In this document: piece by piece, positions 16,008 through 25,596 of the stretch
Layout of the letters: each line of letters starts with the position of its first letter
Numbering within the stretch: position 1 is the first letter of the stretch
Program-made: the position numbers and the translations under genes
The notes under the pieces: model-generated
Databases searched by the model: none
Told to the model about the DNA's origin: nothing
The model's input: the letters and a program-made list of their open reading frames with translations, nothing else
Origin: CBDCUI01 sp965223115
Lineage (GTDB): Bacteria > Pseudomonadota > Gammaproteobacteria > UBA4575
Length of the DNA stretch: 64,000 nucleotides
Assembly: GCA_965223115.1 (NCBI GenBank)
Contig: OZ244982.1
Span: 1,984,001 to 2,048,000, forward strand
Reading direction: 5' to 3'

Positions 16008-17819
16008 ATGAAAGTAACTCGTTTAAAAATACAGAACTACAAAGGAATTGCTAATGCTGAGTTACTATTTAATGACCACACATTATTAGTTGGTAGTAAT
16101 AATGTAGGTAAATCTACAATCTGCGAAGCTCTAGATTTGGTCCTCGGACCTGACAGGTTAAATAAGTATCCACCTATAGATGAGTATGATTTTTATAACG
16201 CAAAATACATTGATGATGACAATAATCCGATATTAATGTCGGTTGAGGTGGTACTCACAGATTTGTCTGGTGAAGTACGTAGATTGTGTGGAAATCATCT
16301 AGAATTTTGGCATAAAGAAGAAAAACGTCTACTCGAACAAGGTGAACTAGAGTTAGTTGATCAGTTCGGTGAACAATGTCTTCGCTTGACTACAATTGGC
16401 AAATATAGTTCTGAAGAGGATGAATTTGAAGCTAAAGTGTATTACACACACAGCCCCGACGCAGATGAAGGTAAGCTAACACCTGTTCGTAAGTCGGTAA
16501 AAAGAACTTTTGGATTCCTATACTTAAGAACACTTCGCACTGGTACGCGTGCTATGAGCCTCGAACGTGGGTCGTTGCTTGATATTATTTTAAAACTTAA
16601 GGAAGTTAGGACAGGTATGTGGGAGGACACACGAGAAAGACTATATAGCCTTAAACCAGCTATAGAGGAAGCCTCAGAAGATCTTCAGCCTATTCTCAAC
16701 GAAATTGAAACAAGGCTTGGGGAATATATTTCAATACAGGGTGATGAAAAGACTACGCGATTTCATGTATCAAATCTAACACGTGAACATCTACGCAAAA
16801 CACTATCGTTCTTCTTGGCGACTAATCCTGATCAAGCACCAGTGCCGTTTCAAAGAGTGGGAACTGGCACACTAAATATCCTTGTTTTGGCACTGCTATC
16901 ATTTGTAGCTGACCTTAAAAAAGATAATGTGATCTTTGCCATGGAAGAACCGGAAATCGCACTTTCACCACATACACAAAGACGAGTAGCAAATTATCTT
17001 CTAACTAAGACAACACAATGCTTTGTAACGACACATTCTCCCTATGTGATCGAATATTTTGAACCAGAGCATATAACTATTCTCAAGAGAGACGAAAAAG
17101 CTTCTATTACCGGAACAAATGTAACGCTATCTGCGGGATTAAAATCTAAGACTTATCATAAAAATGTACGCAAAGGCTTGGCAGAAGCGATTTTATCCCA
17201 AGGTGTTATTGTTGCAGAAGGGATAACCGAAGTTAATGTTCTTCAGTCAGTAGCACAGAAGATGGAAGAGCATAATAAAGAAATTATGCCATTAGATCTT
17301 TCTGGTGTGACAATCATAACATCAGACGGTGATGGGAATATCTGGGAATTTGGGGCTTTTCTTAAGTCATTGAATATCCCAGTTTATGCATTCCTTGACA
17401 AGAAACAAAGAAACGAAGAAGAAAAAAGAAGGTTGGCTGAAAGCTTTGATGTGGTCAATGAAACAGACTTTACTGGTATGGAAGAGTTATTAGTACAAGA
17501 GATTTCATTAGATCATCAATGGACATTTCTTGAAGAGCAAAAATATCTAGATTCAGAAGGTAAGCTAGGAATACCAAGTGATAGGCCAGATGACAATACA
17601 CTTAAAGGCCATGCAAAAAAAGTATTAAAAGCAGGCAAAGGAGACGGGAGAGCAAGTCTTCTTATTAATTTATGTGCTTATGAGGAGTTACCTAACAGTG
17701 TAAAAATATTTCTAGCGACAATTTATAAAATTTTCACGCCAAAGCCTAGAGATGAGTCTGAAGCCGAGACAGCGGAAACTGTTGTGGAAGAGAGTTCAGC
17801 AGCAGAAGATCAAAAATGA
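16008..17819 (+). CDS. OLD-family ATPase/TOPRIM nuclease, Gabija GajA-like
   Basis: This 603-residue protein opens with an SMC-like ATPase head: GSNNVGKST (residues 29-37) and Walker B IFAMEEPEIALSPHTQ, with TTHSPYVIEYF as the distal His/Ser loop. A C-terminal TOPRIM domain shows VAEGITE (Glu404) and SDGDGN (Asp440/Asp442), the metal-binding acids of OLD nucleases. Size and domain order match GajA, a nicking endonuclease that forms a complex with GajB in Gabija anti-phage defence. The next gene, overlapping by 4 bp, is a UvrD-like helicase, the diagnostic partner. The pair sits inside a type I operon between hsdS and hsdR. Other OLD-containing systems exist, but the helicase neighbour favours Gabija. 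Confidence 0.8.
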   Translation: MKVTRLKIQNYKGIANAELLFNDHTLLVGSNNVGKSTICEALDLVLGPDRLNKYPPIDEYDFYNAKYIDDDNNPILMSVEVVLTDLSGEVRRLCGNHLEFWHKEEKRLLEQGELELVDQFGEQCLRLTTIGKYSSEEDEFEAKVYYTHSPDADEGKLTPVRKSVKRTFGFLYLRTLRTGTRAMSLERGSLLDIILKLKEVRTGMWEDTRERLYSLKPAIEEASEDLQPILNEIETRLGEYISIQGDEKTTRFHVSNLTREHLRKTLSFFLATNPDQAPVPFQRVGTGTLNILVLALLSFVADLKKDNVIFAMEEPEIALSPHTQRRVANYLLTKTTQCFVTTHSPYVIEYFEPEHITILKRDEKASITGTNVTLSAGLKSKTYHKNVRKGLAEAILSQGVIVAEGITEVNVLQSVAQKMEEHNKEIMPLDLSGVTIITSDGDGNIWEFGAFLKSLNIPVYAFLDKKQRNEEEKRRLAESFDVVNETDFTGMEELLVQEISLDHQWTFLEEQKYLDSEGKLGIPSDRPDDNTLKGHAKKVLKAGKGDGRASLLINLCAYEELPNSVKIFLATIYKIFTPKPRDESEAETAETVVEESSAAEDQK

Positions 17820-19555
17820 CAATTACCATATGTGAGGACAGACAGAGGGTTTTAGATGCGGAAAGTCACACATTAGTTACCGGAGGGCCTGGTAGTGGAA
17901 AGACAACCATAGCGCTCAAAAAAGCATTAAAACAAATAGAGGATGGTTTAGAGCTAGGACAACAAGTGTTATTTTTAAGTTTTTCACGCGCGGCAGTGGC
18001 TCGCGTCATTGAATCACTTAAAGAACATGTTCCAAAAGAACATCAATCAAAAATAGTTATTCAAACATTCCATTCTTTTTTTTGGCAGATATTAAAAACA
18101 TACGGGTACTTGCTTGGCTCACCACGCCATTTAAATATCCTATTACCACATGATGAACAATCGAGAAATAATGGTATCAGTTATGACGATGAGAAGTGGG
18201 AGACATGGGAAGAAGAAAGAGAGAAGATTTTTCACGAAGATGGATTAGTTGCATTTGACCTATTTTCACCCAAGACATTGGAAGTACTCACTAAAAGTAA
18301 AATTATTTGTCAGTCTGTAGCTGACAGATGCGCATTAATAATTATAGATGAAGCACAAGACACCGCCGAGGAACAATGGAGCTGTATCCATTCTTTCGCA
18401 CAATATACACAATTACTTTGCATGGCAGATTTAGAACAACAGATATATGACTTTCGGCCAGGTGTAAGCGCTGAACGTGTCAAAGAAATTATAAATGTTC
18501 TTGATCCTGAACTTGTAGACCTGGGCAATCAAAATAATAGAAGCCCAGGTGTTGAAATTGTTCAGTTTGGGAATGATATTTTGCTAGATACTCCACGTGG
18601 GAGCGGCTATGTGGGTATTAGCCGAATGTCTTTTCGGCCAAATGCCAGCTTTCGTGACATGGCAATCCGCCAAAGTGTTGGCATTATTTATAAAAAAATC
18701 GAAGAACAAATTGGTAAAAAGCCAGAAAGCATTGCGATTCTCGCAACATGGGGAAGAGGTGTCATCATCACTTCTCGAGCACTAAGAGGTAATAATGATG
18801 AAAAAGAAATACCGCACCACGTATTATTTGATGAGACCAGTGCTTTGTTGGCTAGCAGATTTATCGCTTTTATGCTCGAGCCAAAAAAAGAAGAAGATAT
18901 ACTTTTGAATTTAGGAATAGCCTTATCGTTGCTATTACCAATATATAAAGCGAAAGGTACAAAAACTAGTTTAATTAAATCAAAAACACTTCAAAGATAC
19001 TCTGATAAAGCTATAAGAGGCGAGGAGCCGCGCAAAACGAATCTAATAAATGCACTAACTACTGTGTTAGAGGAATTAGTCAACTATGAGTTCTCTGGAA
19101 ATCCTAAAAATGATTGGATGACCGTTAGAAAAATGTTAAGAAAAACTGGTGTTGAAGAACTGAAGTTAGTTGACTCATCTGTAGAATATTTAATGGGTTT
19201 TAATAGAGGAAAATTAATTTCAGGAGGACTATCTGCTAAGTGGCAAGATTATCGAGAGTATAGAGATGCAAGAAAAGTCGTCGATGATGCTCTCTCAGAA
19301 GAACAGATCATGTCAGATATTTCAGACTTAACTGGGATTAATGTAATGACAATTCACAAATCAAAAGGTAAAGAATTTGATGGGGTGATTTTATTTGATG
19401 AAAGTCGTAACTGTCCATTCGTTTATAGCGAAACTTCACCCTATCCACGAAGCAGGAAACTATTGAGAGTCGGCATTACTAGAGCTAAAACACATGTTTT
19501 ACTGTTAACAGATGCTTTTAAACCTACTCCATTATTGCAAGGCCATACTTTATAA
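17816..19555 (+). CDS. UvrD/Rep-like superfamily 1 helicase, Gabija GajB-like
   Basis: This 579-residue helicase has Walker A TGGPGSGKTT (residues 22-31), a DEAQD box (Asp178), motif V as MTIHKSKGKEFDGVIL and motif VI VGITRAKTHVLLL, so all key SF1 motifs are present. It begins inside the stop of the GajA-like gene (ATGA), showing tight coupling. In Gabija, GajB senses DNA ends and stimulates GajA nuclease. It is somewhat longer than the Bacillus GajB I know of (about 500 residues). Nothing suggests truncation. A free repair helicase is unlikely given the operon context. Confidence 0.8.
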   Translation: MTITICEDRQRVLDAESHTLVTGGPGSGKTTIALKKALKQIEDGLELGQQVLFLSFSRAAVARVIESLKEHVPKEHQSKIVIQTFHSFFWQILKTYGYLLGSPRHLNILLPHDEQSRNNGISYDDEKWETWEEEREKIFHEDGLVAFDLFSPKTLEVLTKSKIICQSVADRCALIIIDEAQDTAEEQWSCIHSFAQYTQLLCMADLEQQIYDFRPGVSAERVKEIINVLDPELVDLGNQNNRSPGVEIVQFGNDILLDTPRGSGYVGISRMSFRPNASFRDMAIRQSVGIIYKKIEEQIGKKPESIAILATWGRGVIITSRALRGNNDEKEIPHHVLFDETSALLASRFIAFMLEPKKEEDILLNLGIALSLLLPIYKAKGTKTSLIKSKTLQRYSDKAIRGEEPRKTNLINALTTVLEELVNYEFSGNPKNDWMTVRKMLRKTGVEELKLVDSSVEYLMGFNRGKLISGGLSAKWQDYREYRDARKVVDDALSEEQIMSDISDLTGINVMTIHKSKGKEFDGVILFDESRNCPFVYSETSPYPRSRKLLRVGITRAKTHVLLLTDAFKPTPLLQGHTL

Positions 19556-19561
19556 ACAATT

Positions 19562-22500
19562 ATGACCTACACAGAAGACGCTCTCGTAGAACAGCCCGCG
19601 ATCAATCTTTTTGAAGATCTTAGTTGGGAAACAATCAATTGTTGGGAAGAAGACTTCGGTAAAGATAGTTTTCTAGGTCGTGAAAATCGTGGCGATGTTA
19701 TTTTATTTAATCGATTACGCTCTGCTTTAGAAACACTCAATCCTAAAGTCCCAGCCATCGCCATTGATGAAGCTATCGCTGAACTTACGCGTGATTTCTC
19801 TGTGATGAGCTCGATTGCCGCAAATAAACATATCTATTCATTACTAAAAGAAGGATACAAATACGCCTCTTCTGATGAAACAGAAGACGATGTAACGGTA
19901 AAGATTATTGATTGGCAAAGTCCCGAAAATAATGATTTTCTACTTTGCTCACAAATGTGGTTTACAGGAGAAATAGAAACTCGGCGTACAGACTTAATGG
20001 GTTTTATCAACGGATTGCCCTTAGTATTTATTGAATTAAAAAGTAGTCACCGTCGTTTAATTAATGCTTTTAAGAATAATCTTAAGGATTATCGAGATAC
20101 GATCCCTCAGATTTTCTGGCACAACCAAATTATTATCTTATCTAATGGCATTCAATCTAAGGTAGGCAGTATTTCCAGTGAATGGGAGCACTTTGCAGAT
20201 TGGAAGAAAATTGATTCTGAAAAGGAAGATCGAAGAGTTAGTTTAGAAGTGGTATTGCGTGGTACGTGTGAGAAAACACGCCTGCTTGATTTAATAGAAA
20301 ACTATATTTTCTTCGAGAATAAAAAATCGACCATCAAAATAATAGCTAAGTACCATCAATATCTTGGTGTAACCCAAGCGCTGCAAGGTTTGGAACATAT
20401 AAAAGAACATGATGGTCAGTTAGGCGTATTTTGGCATACTCAAGGAAGTGGCAAGAGTTTTTCGATGGTATTTTTTAGTCAAAAAGCGTTTCGAAAATTA
20501 CCGGGTAATTGGACATTTGTTTTAATTACTGACCGTACTGATTTGGATGATCAAATATTTAAAACATTTAATGCCACAAGTTCTATTGCAAAAGATGCAC
20601 AAGCGGATTCCAGTGACAAATTAAAACAATTGTTGAGTGAAGACCACCGTTTTGTTTTTACACTCATTCAGAAGTTTCGAACAGATAAAGGTAAAGAGTT
20701 CCCGGTGTTATCTACACGGAGTGACATTATAGTAATGGCGGATGAAGCCCATCGGAGCCAATACGATACCCTGGCGATGAATATGCGCAAAGCATTACCC
20801 AATGCGGGTTTTATTGCCTTTACCGGTACACCGTTGTTAGCAGGTGAAGAACGTACTCGTGAGGTATTTGGTGATTATGTGAGTATTTATAACTTTGGTG
20901 ATGCGGTAGATGACGGAGCGACCTTACCACTGTTTTATGAAAACCGTGTGCCTGAGGTAAATCTTAATCGTGATGATTTAGGCGATGCGATTATAGAGAT
21001 TCTGGATCAGGCTGAATTGAGTGAAGAGCAGGAAGCCAAATTAGAACGCGAATTTGCCAAGCCTTATAAGATTATTACTGATGCGGATCGTTTAGAGACC
21101 GTTGCGAAAGATATTGTCGACCATTATATGGGGCGCGAGCGATTTTCTAGTGGTGTGATCGGTAAAGCGATGGTGGTATCCATTGATAAAGCCACAGCGA
21201 TTAAGATGTACAACCATGTACAGCAAGCATGGAAACTAAAATTAGAGAGTTTTAAGTCACGATTACAGCATGCAAGTGGAAGTAGAAAAAACTGGTTAGA
21301 AGAAAAGATTAATGAAATGGAAACCACAGATATGGCGGTTGTGGTTTCAGGTGGGCAAGGTGATTATGAGCGTTTGCAAAAATTGGGGCTAGACTTTAAG
21401 CCACACCGTGAACGAATAGTAAAAGAAGATTTAGATGATAAGTTTAAAGATGCAGACAACCCACTACGCATTGTATTTGTCTGTGCGATGTGGATGACGG
21501 GTTTTGATGCACCTGCTGTTTCTACCTTGTATTTAGACAAGCCACTTAAAAATCATACTTTAATGCAAACCATTGCTCGCGCTAACCGAGTATTTCCTGG
21601 CAAACCTGCTGGTCAAATCGTGGACTACATTAATATATTTGGTGCCTTGCAAAAAGCGTTAGGCATGTATGGCGGTGCGGTTCATGAAGAACCGAGTGAG
21701 TATGAAGTAGACTCTCCAGCAGATCATAAAAAAGTATTACTTGATGAATTAGAAAATGCAATCAGTGATGTTACTCAGTTTCTAGGTGAGCATAAGATTA
21801 GTTTACAAGAAATTATCGATGCATCCACTGAAGATATGAATAAGCTTCAATTATTAGATGAAGCTAGTGAGATTTTGTTAGCGCCAGACTTGAAAGACGA
21901 GTTTGCAGCTTTTGTGCGACAAATTAATCGAATATTTAAAGCTGTATTACCCGATGATAAAGCCTATGAATACGTCAAGCAGCGGGTTGCTTTAAATGTC
22001 ATTTATCGGCAAATGCGCTTGAAATCCGGTGAAGAGGTAGATGATCAAGATGTTCTCGATGTGGTAAGAACTCAAGTGAATGAGTTGATTGAACAGTCTA
22101 TTGATACGGTACACATCGGCAGTAACTTACCAGACCCAATCAATATTGCTGAAATCGATTTTGGTACATTGGCAAAAATGTTGGAGCGCACCACAAAGCC
22201 AAAACGATCTGAAATTGAGCGATTAAAGAATATTATTGAGCGCCGACTTGGAGATATGATGCAGCTCAATTCTAGTCGGCAGGACCTTCAGGAGAAATTC
22301 AAAAAGCTTGTGGATGAGTACAATCTAGGTGCTTATCAAGCTGAGCAGTTTTTTCTTGAATTACGAAAATTTGTTCGTGAGCTTGATGAAGAAGATAAGC
22401 GTAGTGCAAAAGAAGGGCTAAGCGAAGAAGAACTCGCCATTTTTGACCTTTTATGTAAAGGCGTGGAATTGTCTGAAAAAGAACGCAACAAAGTTAAAGC

Positions 22501-22717
22501 CATTGCAAAAGAGCTGCTTGAGAAATTGCGTGAATTATTAGTTATCGGTTGGCGTAAAAAACAACGTGCAAAAGCTAGGGTTCATAATACAATTGAAGAG
22601 GTACTCGATCAGTTGCCAGATACTTACACAGACGACATATGGCCCAAGGCCATAGAGCATGTGTATTTACATATTTATGACAAATACGCTGGCGAAGGCC
22701 AGAGTGTTTATCATTAG
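19562..22717 (+). CDS. hsdR: Type I restriction-modification system, restriction/translocase subunit
   Basis: This 1051-residue subunit has an N-terminal PD-(D/E)xK nuclease domain (LVFIELKSSHRR, preceded by a conserved Asp in TRRTDLMGFIN). The SF2 translocase follows with WHTQGSGKSFSM (Walker A), ADEAHRSQ (Asp394), FTGTPL and the late motif QTIARANRV. The C-terminal ~300 residues are helical (LERTTKPKRSEIERLKN) and contact HsdM. It cleaves unmodified DNA after translocation when assembled with HsdM/HsdS. It starts 6 bp after the gajB-like gene, so the type I system is split by two inserted genes, yet all three subunits look intact and in one operon. Confidence 0.96.
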   Translation: MTYTEDALVEQPAINLFEDLSWETINCWEEDFGKDSFLGRENRGDVILFNRLRSALETLNPKVPAIAIDEAIAELTRDFSVMSSIAANKHIYSLLKEGYKYASSDETEDDVTVKIIDWQSPENNDFLLCSQMWFTGEIETRRTDLMGFINGLPLVFIELKSSHRRLINAFKNNLKDYRDTIPQIFWHNQIIILSNGIQSKVGSISSEWEHFADWKKIDSEKEDRRVSLEVVLRGTCEKTRLLDLIENYIFFENKKSTIKIIAKYHQYLGVTQALQGLEHIKEHDGQLGVFWHTQGSGKSFSMVFFSQKAFRKLPGNWTFVLITDRTDLDDQIFKTFNATSSIAKDAQADSSDKLKQLLSEDHRFVFTLIQKFRTDKGKEFPVLSTRSDIIVMADEAHRSQYDTLAMNMRKALPNAGFIAFTGTPLLAGEERTREVFGDYVSIYNFGDAVDDGATLPLFYENRVPEVNLNRDDLGDAIIEILDQAELSEEQEAKLEREFAKPYKIITDADRLETVAKDIVDHYMGRERFSSGVIGKAMVVSIDKATAIKMYNHVQQAWKLKLESFKSRLQHASGSRKNWLEEKINEMETTDMAVVVSGGQGDYERLQKLGLDFKPHRERIVKEDLDDKFKDADNPLRIVFVCAMWMTGFDAPAVSTLYLDKPLKNHTLMQTIARANRVFPGKPAGQIVDYINIFGALQKALGMYGGAVHEEPSEYEVDSPADHKKVLLDELENAISDVTQFLGEHKISLQEIIDASTEDMNKLQLLDEASEILLAPDLKDEFAAFVRQINRIFKAVLPDDKAYEYVKQRVALNVIYRQMRLKSGEEVDDQDVLDVVRTQVNELIEQSIDTVHIGSNLPDPINIAEIDFGTLAKMLERTTKPKRSEIERLKNIIERRLGDMMQLNSSRQDLQEKFKKLVDEYNLGAYQAEQFFLELRKFVRELDEEDKRSAKEGLSEEELAIFDLLCKGVELSEKERNKVKAIAKELLEKLRELLVIGWRKKQRAKARVHNTIEEVLDQLPDTYTDDIWPKAIEHVYLHIYDKYAGEGQSVYH

Positions 22718-22732
22718 TGAGTTAATGAAATT

Positions 22733-23701
22733 ATGAACCTTTATTGTGTTAGAACTGATTTTGGTAAATATGCTGATGCATTCCTTAATGGAAGTTATGT
22801 TGCTATTGGTTGGCTGGCAGAAAAAAATTTATCCGGAATCACTTCTCGCGACGAATTGTATCCCCTGTATCGAGAAACCCACCCTGCAGACACAAGTAAT
22901 GTTGTCATTGGGCAGCAAGTAGGACAAATTGCGAGATTCTTGTTGGAAATTCAACCTAGCGACTATGTGATCATTCCTGCTGCAGATACAGAGTTTATTT
23001 ACTATGGTGTCGTTCAAGAAAACCCGTATTATTTTTTTACAGGGCAAGATAACTGCCCTTTCCCCCATCGTAAAAAAGTAAAATTTAACAAAAATCCAAT
23101 TCAGCGAAGTCAATTTTCTGTACCTTTTCAAAATACGATTCGATCCTCGCTCACTGTATTTTCAATAAGTCATACAAAAAACTTTTTCAGTACAATAGGG
23201 AAACCAGAGCTTGTTCCAACTAGCGAAAAAGAAGTTGAATATGATTATTACAAATCCATACTCAACCGCATTCTCGAGTTAGACGATCAGGAATTTGAGA
23301 TACTCATTACTTATGTTCTAACAGCTCTTGGTTTTGAGGGTTCGGAACACACGGGAAAAGTTGGTGATGGGGGTGTTGATGCTACGGGGGAACTGAATGT
23401 TGAAAATCTGGCTAAAATAAAGCTATTTGTACAAGCCAAACGTTATAAAATTGGTGCAAAAATAAACGCAAATACTGTTAAAGCTTTGCGAGCCAATATC
23501 CCTGCTGGCGGCCAAGGTGCATTTATCACTACAGCTGATTATCAGAAAAAAGCAAAAGATATCGCCTTAGAAACTGGTTTTCCGAGAATAGGTTTGATCA
23601 ATGGTGAGCAGCTTGTCGATATATTAACTGAGCATTGGAATGATATCCCTATTGAATTTCGTGAGAAATTAGATTTGAAAATTGGATTGGTTGCTAACTA
23701 G
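22733..23701 (+). CDS. Mrr-like restriction endonuclease (putative type IV)
   Basis: This 322-residue protein ends in an Mrr_cat-type PD-(D/E)xK nuclease (residues ~180-310): ALGFEGSEHTGKVGDGGVDA supplies the Asp and LFVQAKRYK supplies the QxK. The N-terminal ~150 residues (NLYCVRTDFGKYADAFLNG, then YVIIPAADTEFIYYG) form a small domain often found before Mrr nucleases and likely to sense modified DNA or guide binding. Mrr enzymes cut DNA carrying foreign methylation. It follows hsdR by 15 bp and closes the defence operon. It may protect the host from phage DNA carrying non-self modification, or act as an accessory nuclease. Confidence 0.82.
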   Translation: MNLYCVRTDFGKYADAFLNGSYVAIGWLAEKNLSGITSRDELYPLYRETHPADTSNVVIGQQVGQIARFLLEIQPSDYVIIPAADTEFIYYGVVQENPYYFFTGQDNCPFPHRKKVKFNKNPIQRSQFSVPFQNTIRSSLTVFSISHTKNFFSTIGKPELVPTSEKEVEYDYYKSILNRILELDDQEFEILITYVLTALGFEGSEHTGKVGDGGVDATGELNVENLAKIKLFVQAKRYKIGAKINANTVKALRANIPAGGQGAFITTADYQKKAKDIALETGFPRIGLINGEQLVDILTEHWNDIPIEFREKLDLKIGLVAN

Positions 23702-23732
23702 TTAAGATACTTATTTTGCCTATAGAGTGAGC

Positions 23733-23755
23733 AAAAAGACTCAGGGTCCTTTTTT
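23733..23755. terminator. Possible bidirectional terminator between the defence operon and the AMMECR1 gene
   Basis: An A-rich arm AAAAAGAC and a T-rich arm GTCCTTTTT flank TCAGG, giving a short imperfect stem with T tracts on both strands. It lies between two convergent genes, the expected place for a shared terminator. Confidence 0.4.
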
Positions 23756-23766
23756 CACACTTTCAT

Positions 23767-24333
23767 TTACTGATCTTTAATTGTGTACGCGGTGTAACGA
23801 TACGCCTGCATATTTTCGGCCCAAAAATCTCGATCAATACCGGCTTTTTGTTTCACTGTTAAGAAGAATTCTCGTGCATCTGGAACCGTTTCCCATACGC
23901 TGGGTAATAGCGTACCTTTTTGGCCATTGTATTCCAGAATCAATCCATCAATGCCGGGTTGAATTTTTTCAATTAACTCTTCTTCACTTGTAAAGGATAA
24001 CTTCTCTTTTGGACTTAATACGGATAATGAAATTTTTAGTTGAGAGAATTCACAAAACTGCAATGGTGGAAAGCGTGGATCATCGAATGCAGCGGAATAG
24101 GCTGAATAGGCAACAACATTGATCAGTGGCAGCGTGGCCTCAAGAGAGCCTTTGCAACCACGTAATACACTATTACATTTCAATGTTGTGAATGCGCCCT
24201 GAGGCTGTTGCAGTGTTTTTGAATATTTGTTTTCACTTACTTTTAAATACTTGCCTTTTTTTAAGCCGTGCTCAATGGATTGATACGCAATGTCTAAAAG
24301 TTCTTGTTCGTCGGTTTTCGTAAATGAAAACAT
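23767..24333 (-). CDS. AmmeMemoRadiSam system protein A (AMMECR1 domain)
   Basis: This 188-residue protein is essentially one AMMECR1 domain. The conserved segment LRGCKGSLEATLPL matches the family core (usually LRGCIG), followed by YSAAFDDPRFPPL and the late ISLSVLSP strand. The molecular function of AMMECR1 proteins is unsettled. In bacteria and archaea the gene is often linked to a Memo-like and a radical SAM gene, as here. It starts 15 nt after the radical SAM stop, so the two are cotranscribed. The Memo-like gene lies divergently upstream. No clear ribosome site is seen before the ATG. Confidence 0.88.
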   Translation of the reverse strand: MFSFTKTDEQELLDIAYQSIEHGLKKGKYLKVSENKYSKTLQQPQGAFTTLKCNSVLRGCKGSLEATLPLINVVAYSAYSAAFDDPRFPPLQFCEFSQLKISLSVLSPKEKLSFTSEEELIEKIQPGIDGLILEYNGQKGTLLPSVWETVPDAREFFLTVKQKAGIDRDFWAENMQAYRYTAYTIKDQ

Positions 24334-24348
24334 TGTTAAACGTGGTTA

Positions 24349-25470
24349 TTAAATATGAGTTGCTTGTTTTTTTTCAAAATAATTGGCAAGCCGCACCGGC
24401 ATACGTTTTGCTCCCCACGTACCTGCATGCTCTTCAAAAACACCCGCACACGTTTCTTCACAATTTGGACATCGACCTTGTTGTAGATTCCATTCGGTAA
24501 TTACATACCAGTCTCTACCAATTAAACGTGTACCACACTTGGAACAATATGTACTGGCACCTTTTTCATCATGAACATTCCCCGTATATACGTAGTGTAA
24601 GCCGTTATCCATTGCGATTTTTCTAGCACGAGTAAGGGTACTAGCTGGCGTATTTTGTTTATCCCTCATTTTCCAATCGGGGTGATAGGCCGTGAAGTGT
24701 TGAGGTACATCCGGGCCCAGGTGTTCGTAAATCCATTGTGTCATTTCGTTAAGTTCTTTATCGGAGTCATTTTCATCTGGTATAAGTAAGGTTGTGATTT
24801 CAAACCATACATTGGTTTCATGTTTAAGATATTCCAATGTTTCTAGTACGGGTTGTAAATGCCCATTACAAATTTTCCAATAAAACTTTTCGGTAAATCC
24901 TTTAAGGTCGATATTGGCAGCACTCATGTGATTGTAAAATTCTTGTCTAGGTTCATCGCACATATATCCTGCTGTAACGGCAACTGTTGCAACATTTTTT
25001 TCACGACAAGCATCCGCTGCATCGATGGCATATTCCATAAATATCACCGGGTCGTTGTAAGTAAAGGCTATGCTTCTACAACCCAGCTGTTCTGCGGTTG
25101 CAGCAAGCATCTCTGGGGTAGCCGCATCGGCCAAAGTATGAATTTCGCGTGACTTGCTGATATCCCAATTTTGGCAGAATTTACACGCGAGGTTACAACC
25201 TGCCGTGCCAAAGGATAAAACTGAAGTGCCTGGTAAAAAATGATTGAGCGGTTTCTTTTCGATTGGATCCACACAAAAACCACTTGAACGTCCATATGTG
25301 GTTAATACGATTTCATCATTGGTTCGTGCACGAACGAAACACAATCCACGTTGACCTTCTTGCAATTTACAGGCACGCGGGCAAACGTCACACTGTATGG
25401 CGCCGTTCTCCAAACGATGCCAATATTGTGTTGGCACTGTAAATTGATCTAGATCTATTCTTTCACTCAT
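24349..25470 (-). CDS. AmmeMemoRadiSam system radical SAM enzyme
   Basis: This 373-residue protein has an N-terminal Cys cluster (CDVCPRACKLQEGQRGLC), then the radical SAM motif GCNLACKFCQNWD whose three Cys bind a 4Fe-4S cluster. A C-terminal zinc-ribbon-like segment has CSKCG and CPNCEETC. The layout matches the AmrS family related to pyruvate-formate-lyase activating enzymes. The reaction is not established; association with AMMECR1 and Memo proteins suggests a shared modification or redox step. First gene of a two-gene minus-strand unit with AMMECR1. Confidence 0.92.
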   Translation of the reverse strand: MSERIDLDQFTVPTQYWHRLENGAIQCDVCPRACKLQEGQRGLCFVRARTNDEIVLTTYGRSSGFCVDPIEKKPLNHFLPGTSVLSFGTAGCNLACKFCQNWDISKSREIHTLADAATPEMLAATAEQLGCRSIAFTYNDPVIFMEYAIDAADACREKNVATVAVTAGYMCDEPRQEFYNHMSAANIDLKGFTEKFYWKICNGHLQPVLETLEYLKHETNVWFEITTLLIPDENDSDKELNEMTQWIYEHLGPDVPQHFTAYHPDWKMRDKQNTPASTLTRARKIAMDNGLHYVYTGNVHDEKGASTYCSKCGTRLIGRDWYVITEWNLQQGRCPNCEETCAGVFEEHAGTWGAKRMPVRLANYFEKKQATHI

Positions 25471-25596
25471 TGCTCTACTGCATAATCAATATCTACATAA
25501 CTAATAAAAGGCTATGCTTGTTTATATTTTTGATCATTTCAAATTAAAAGGTTCAATAAACTTGTTCATTACTATAAACGTATATAATTTTTCATT

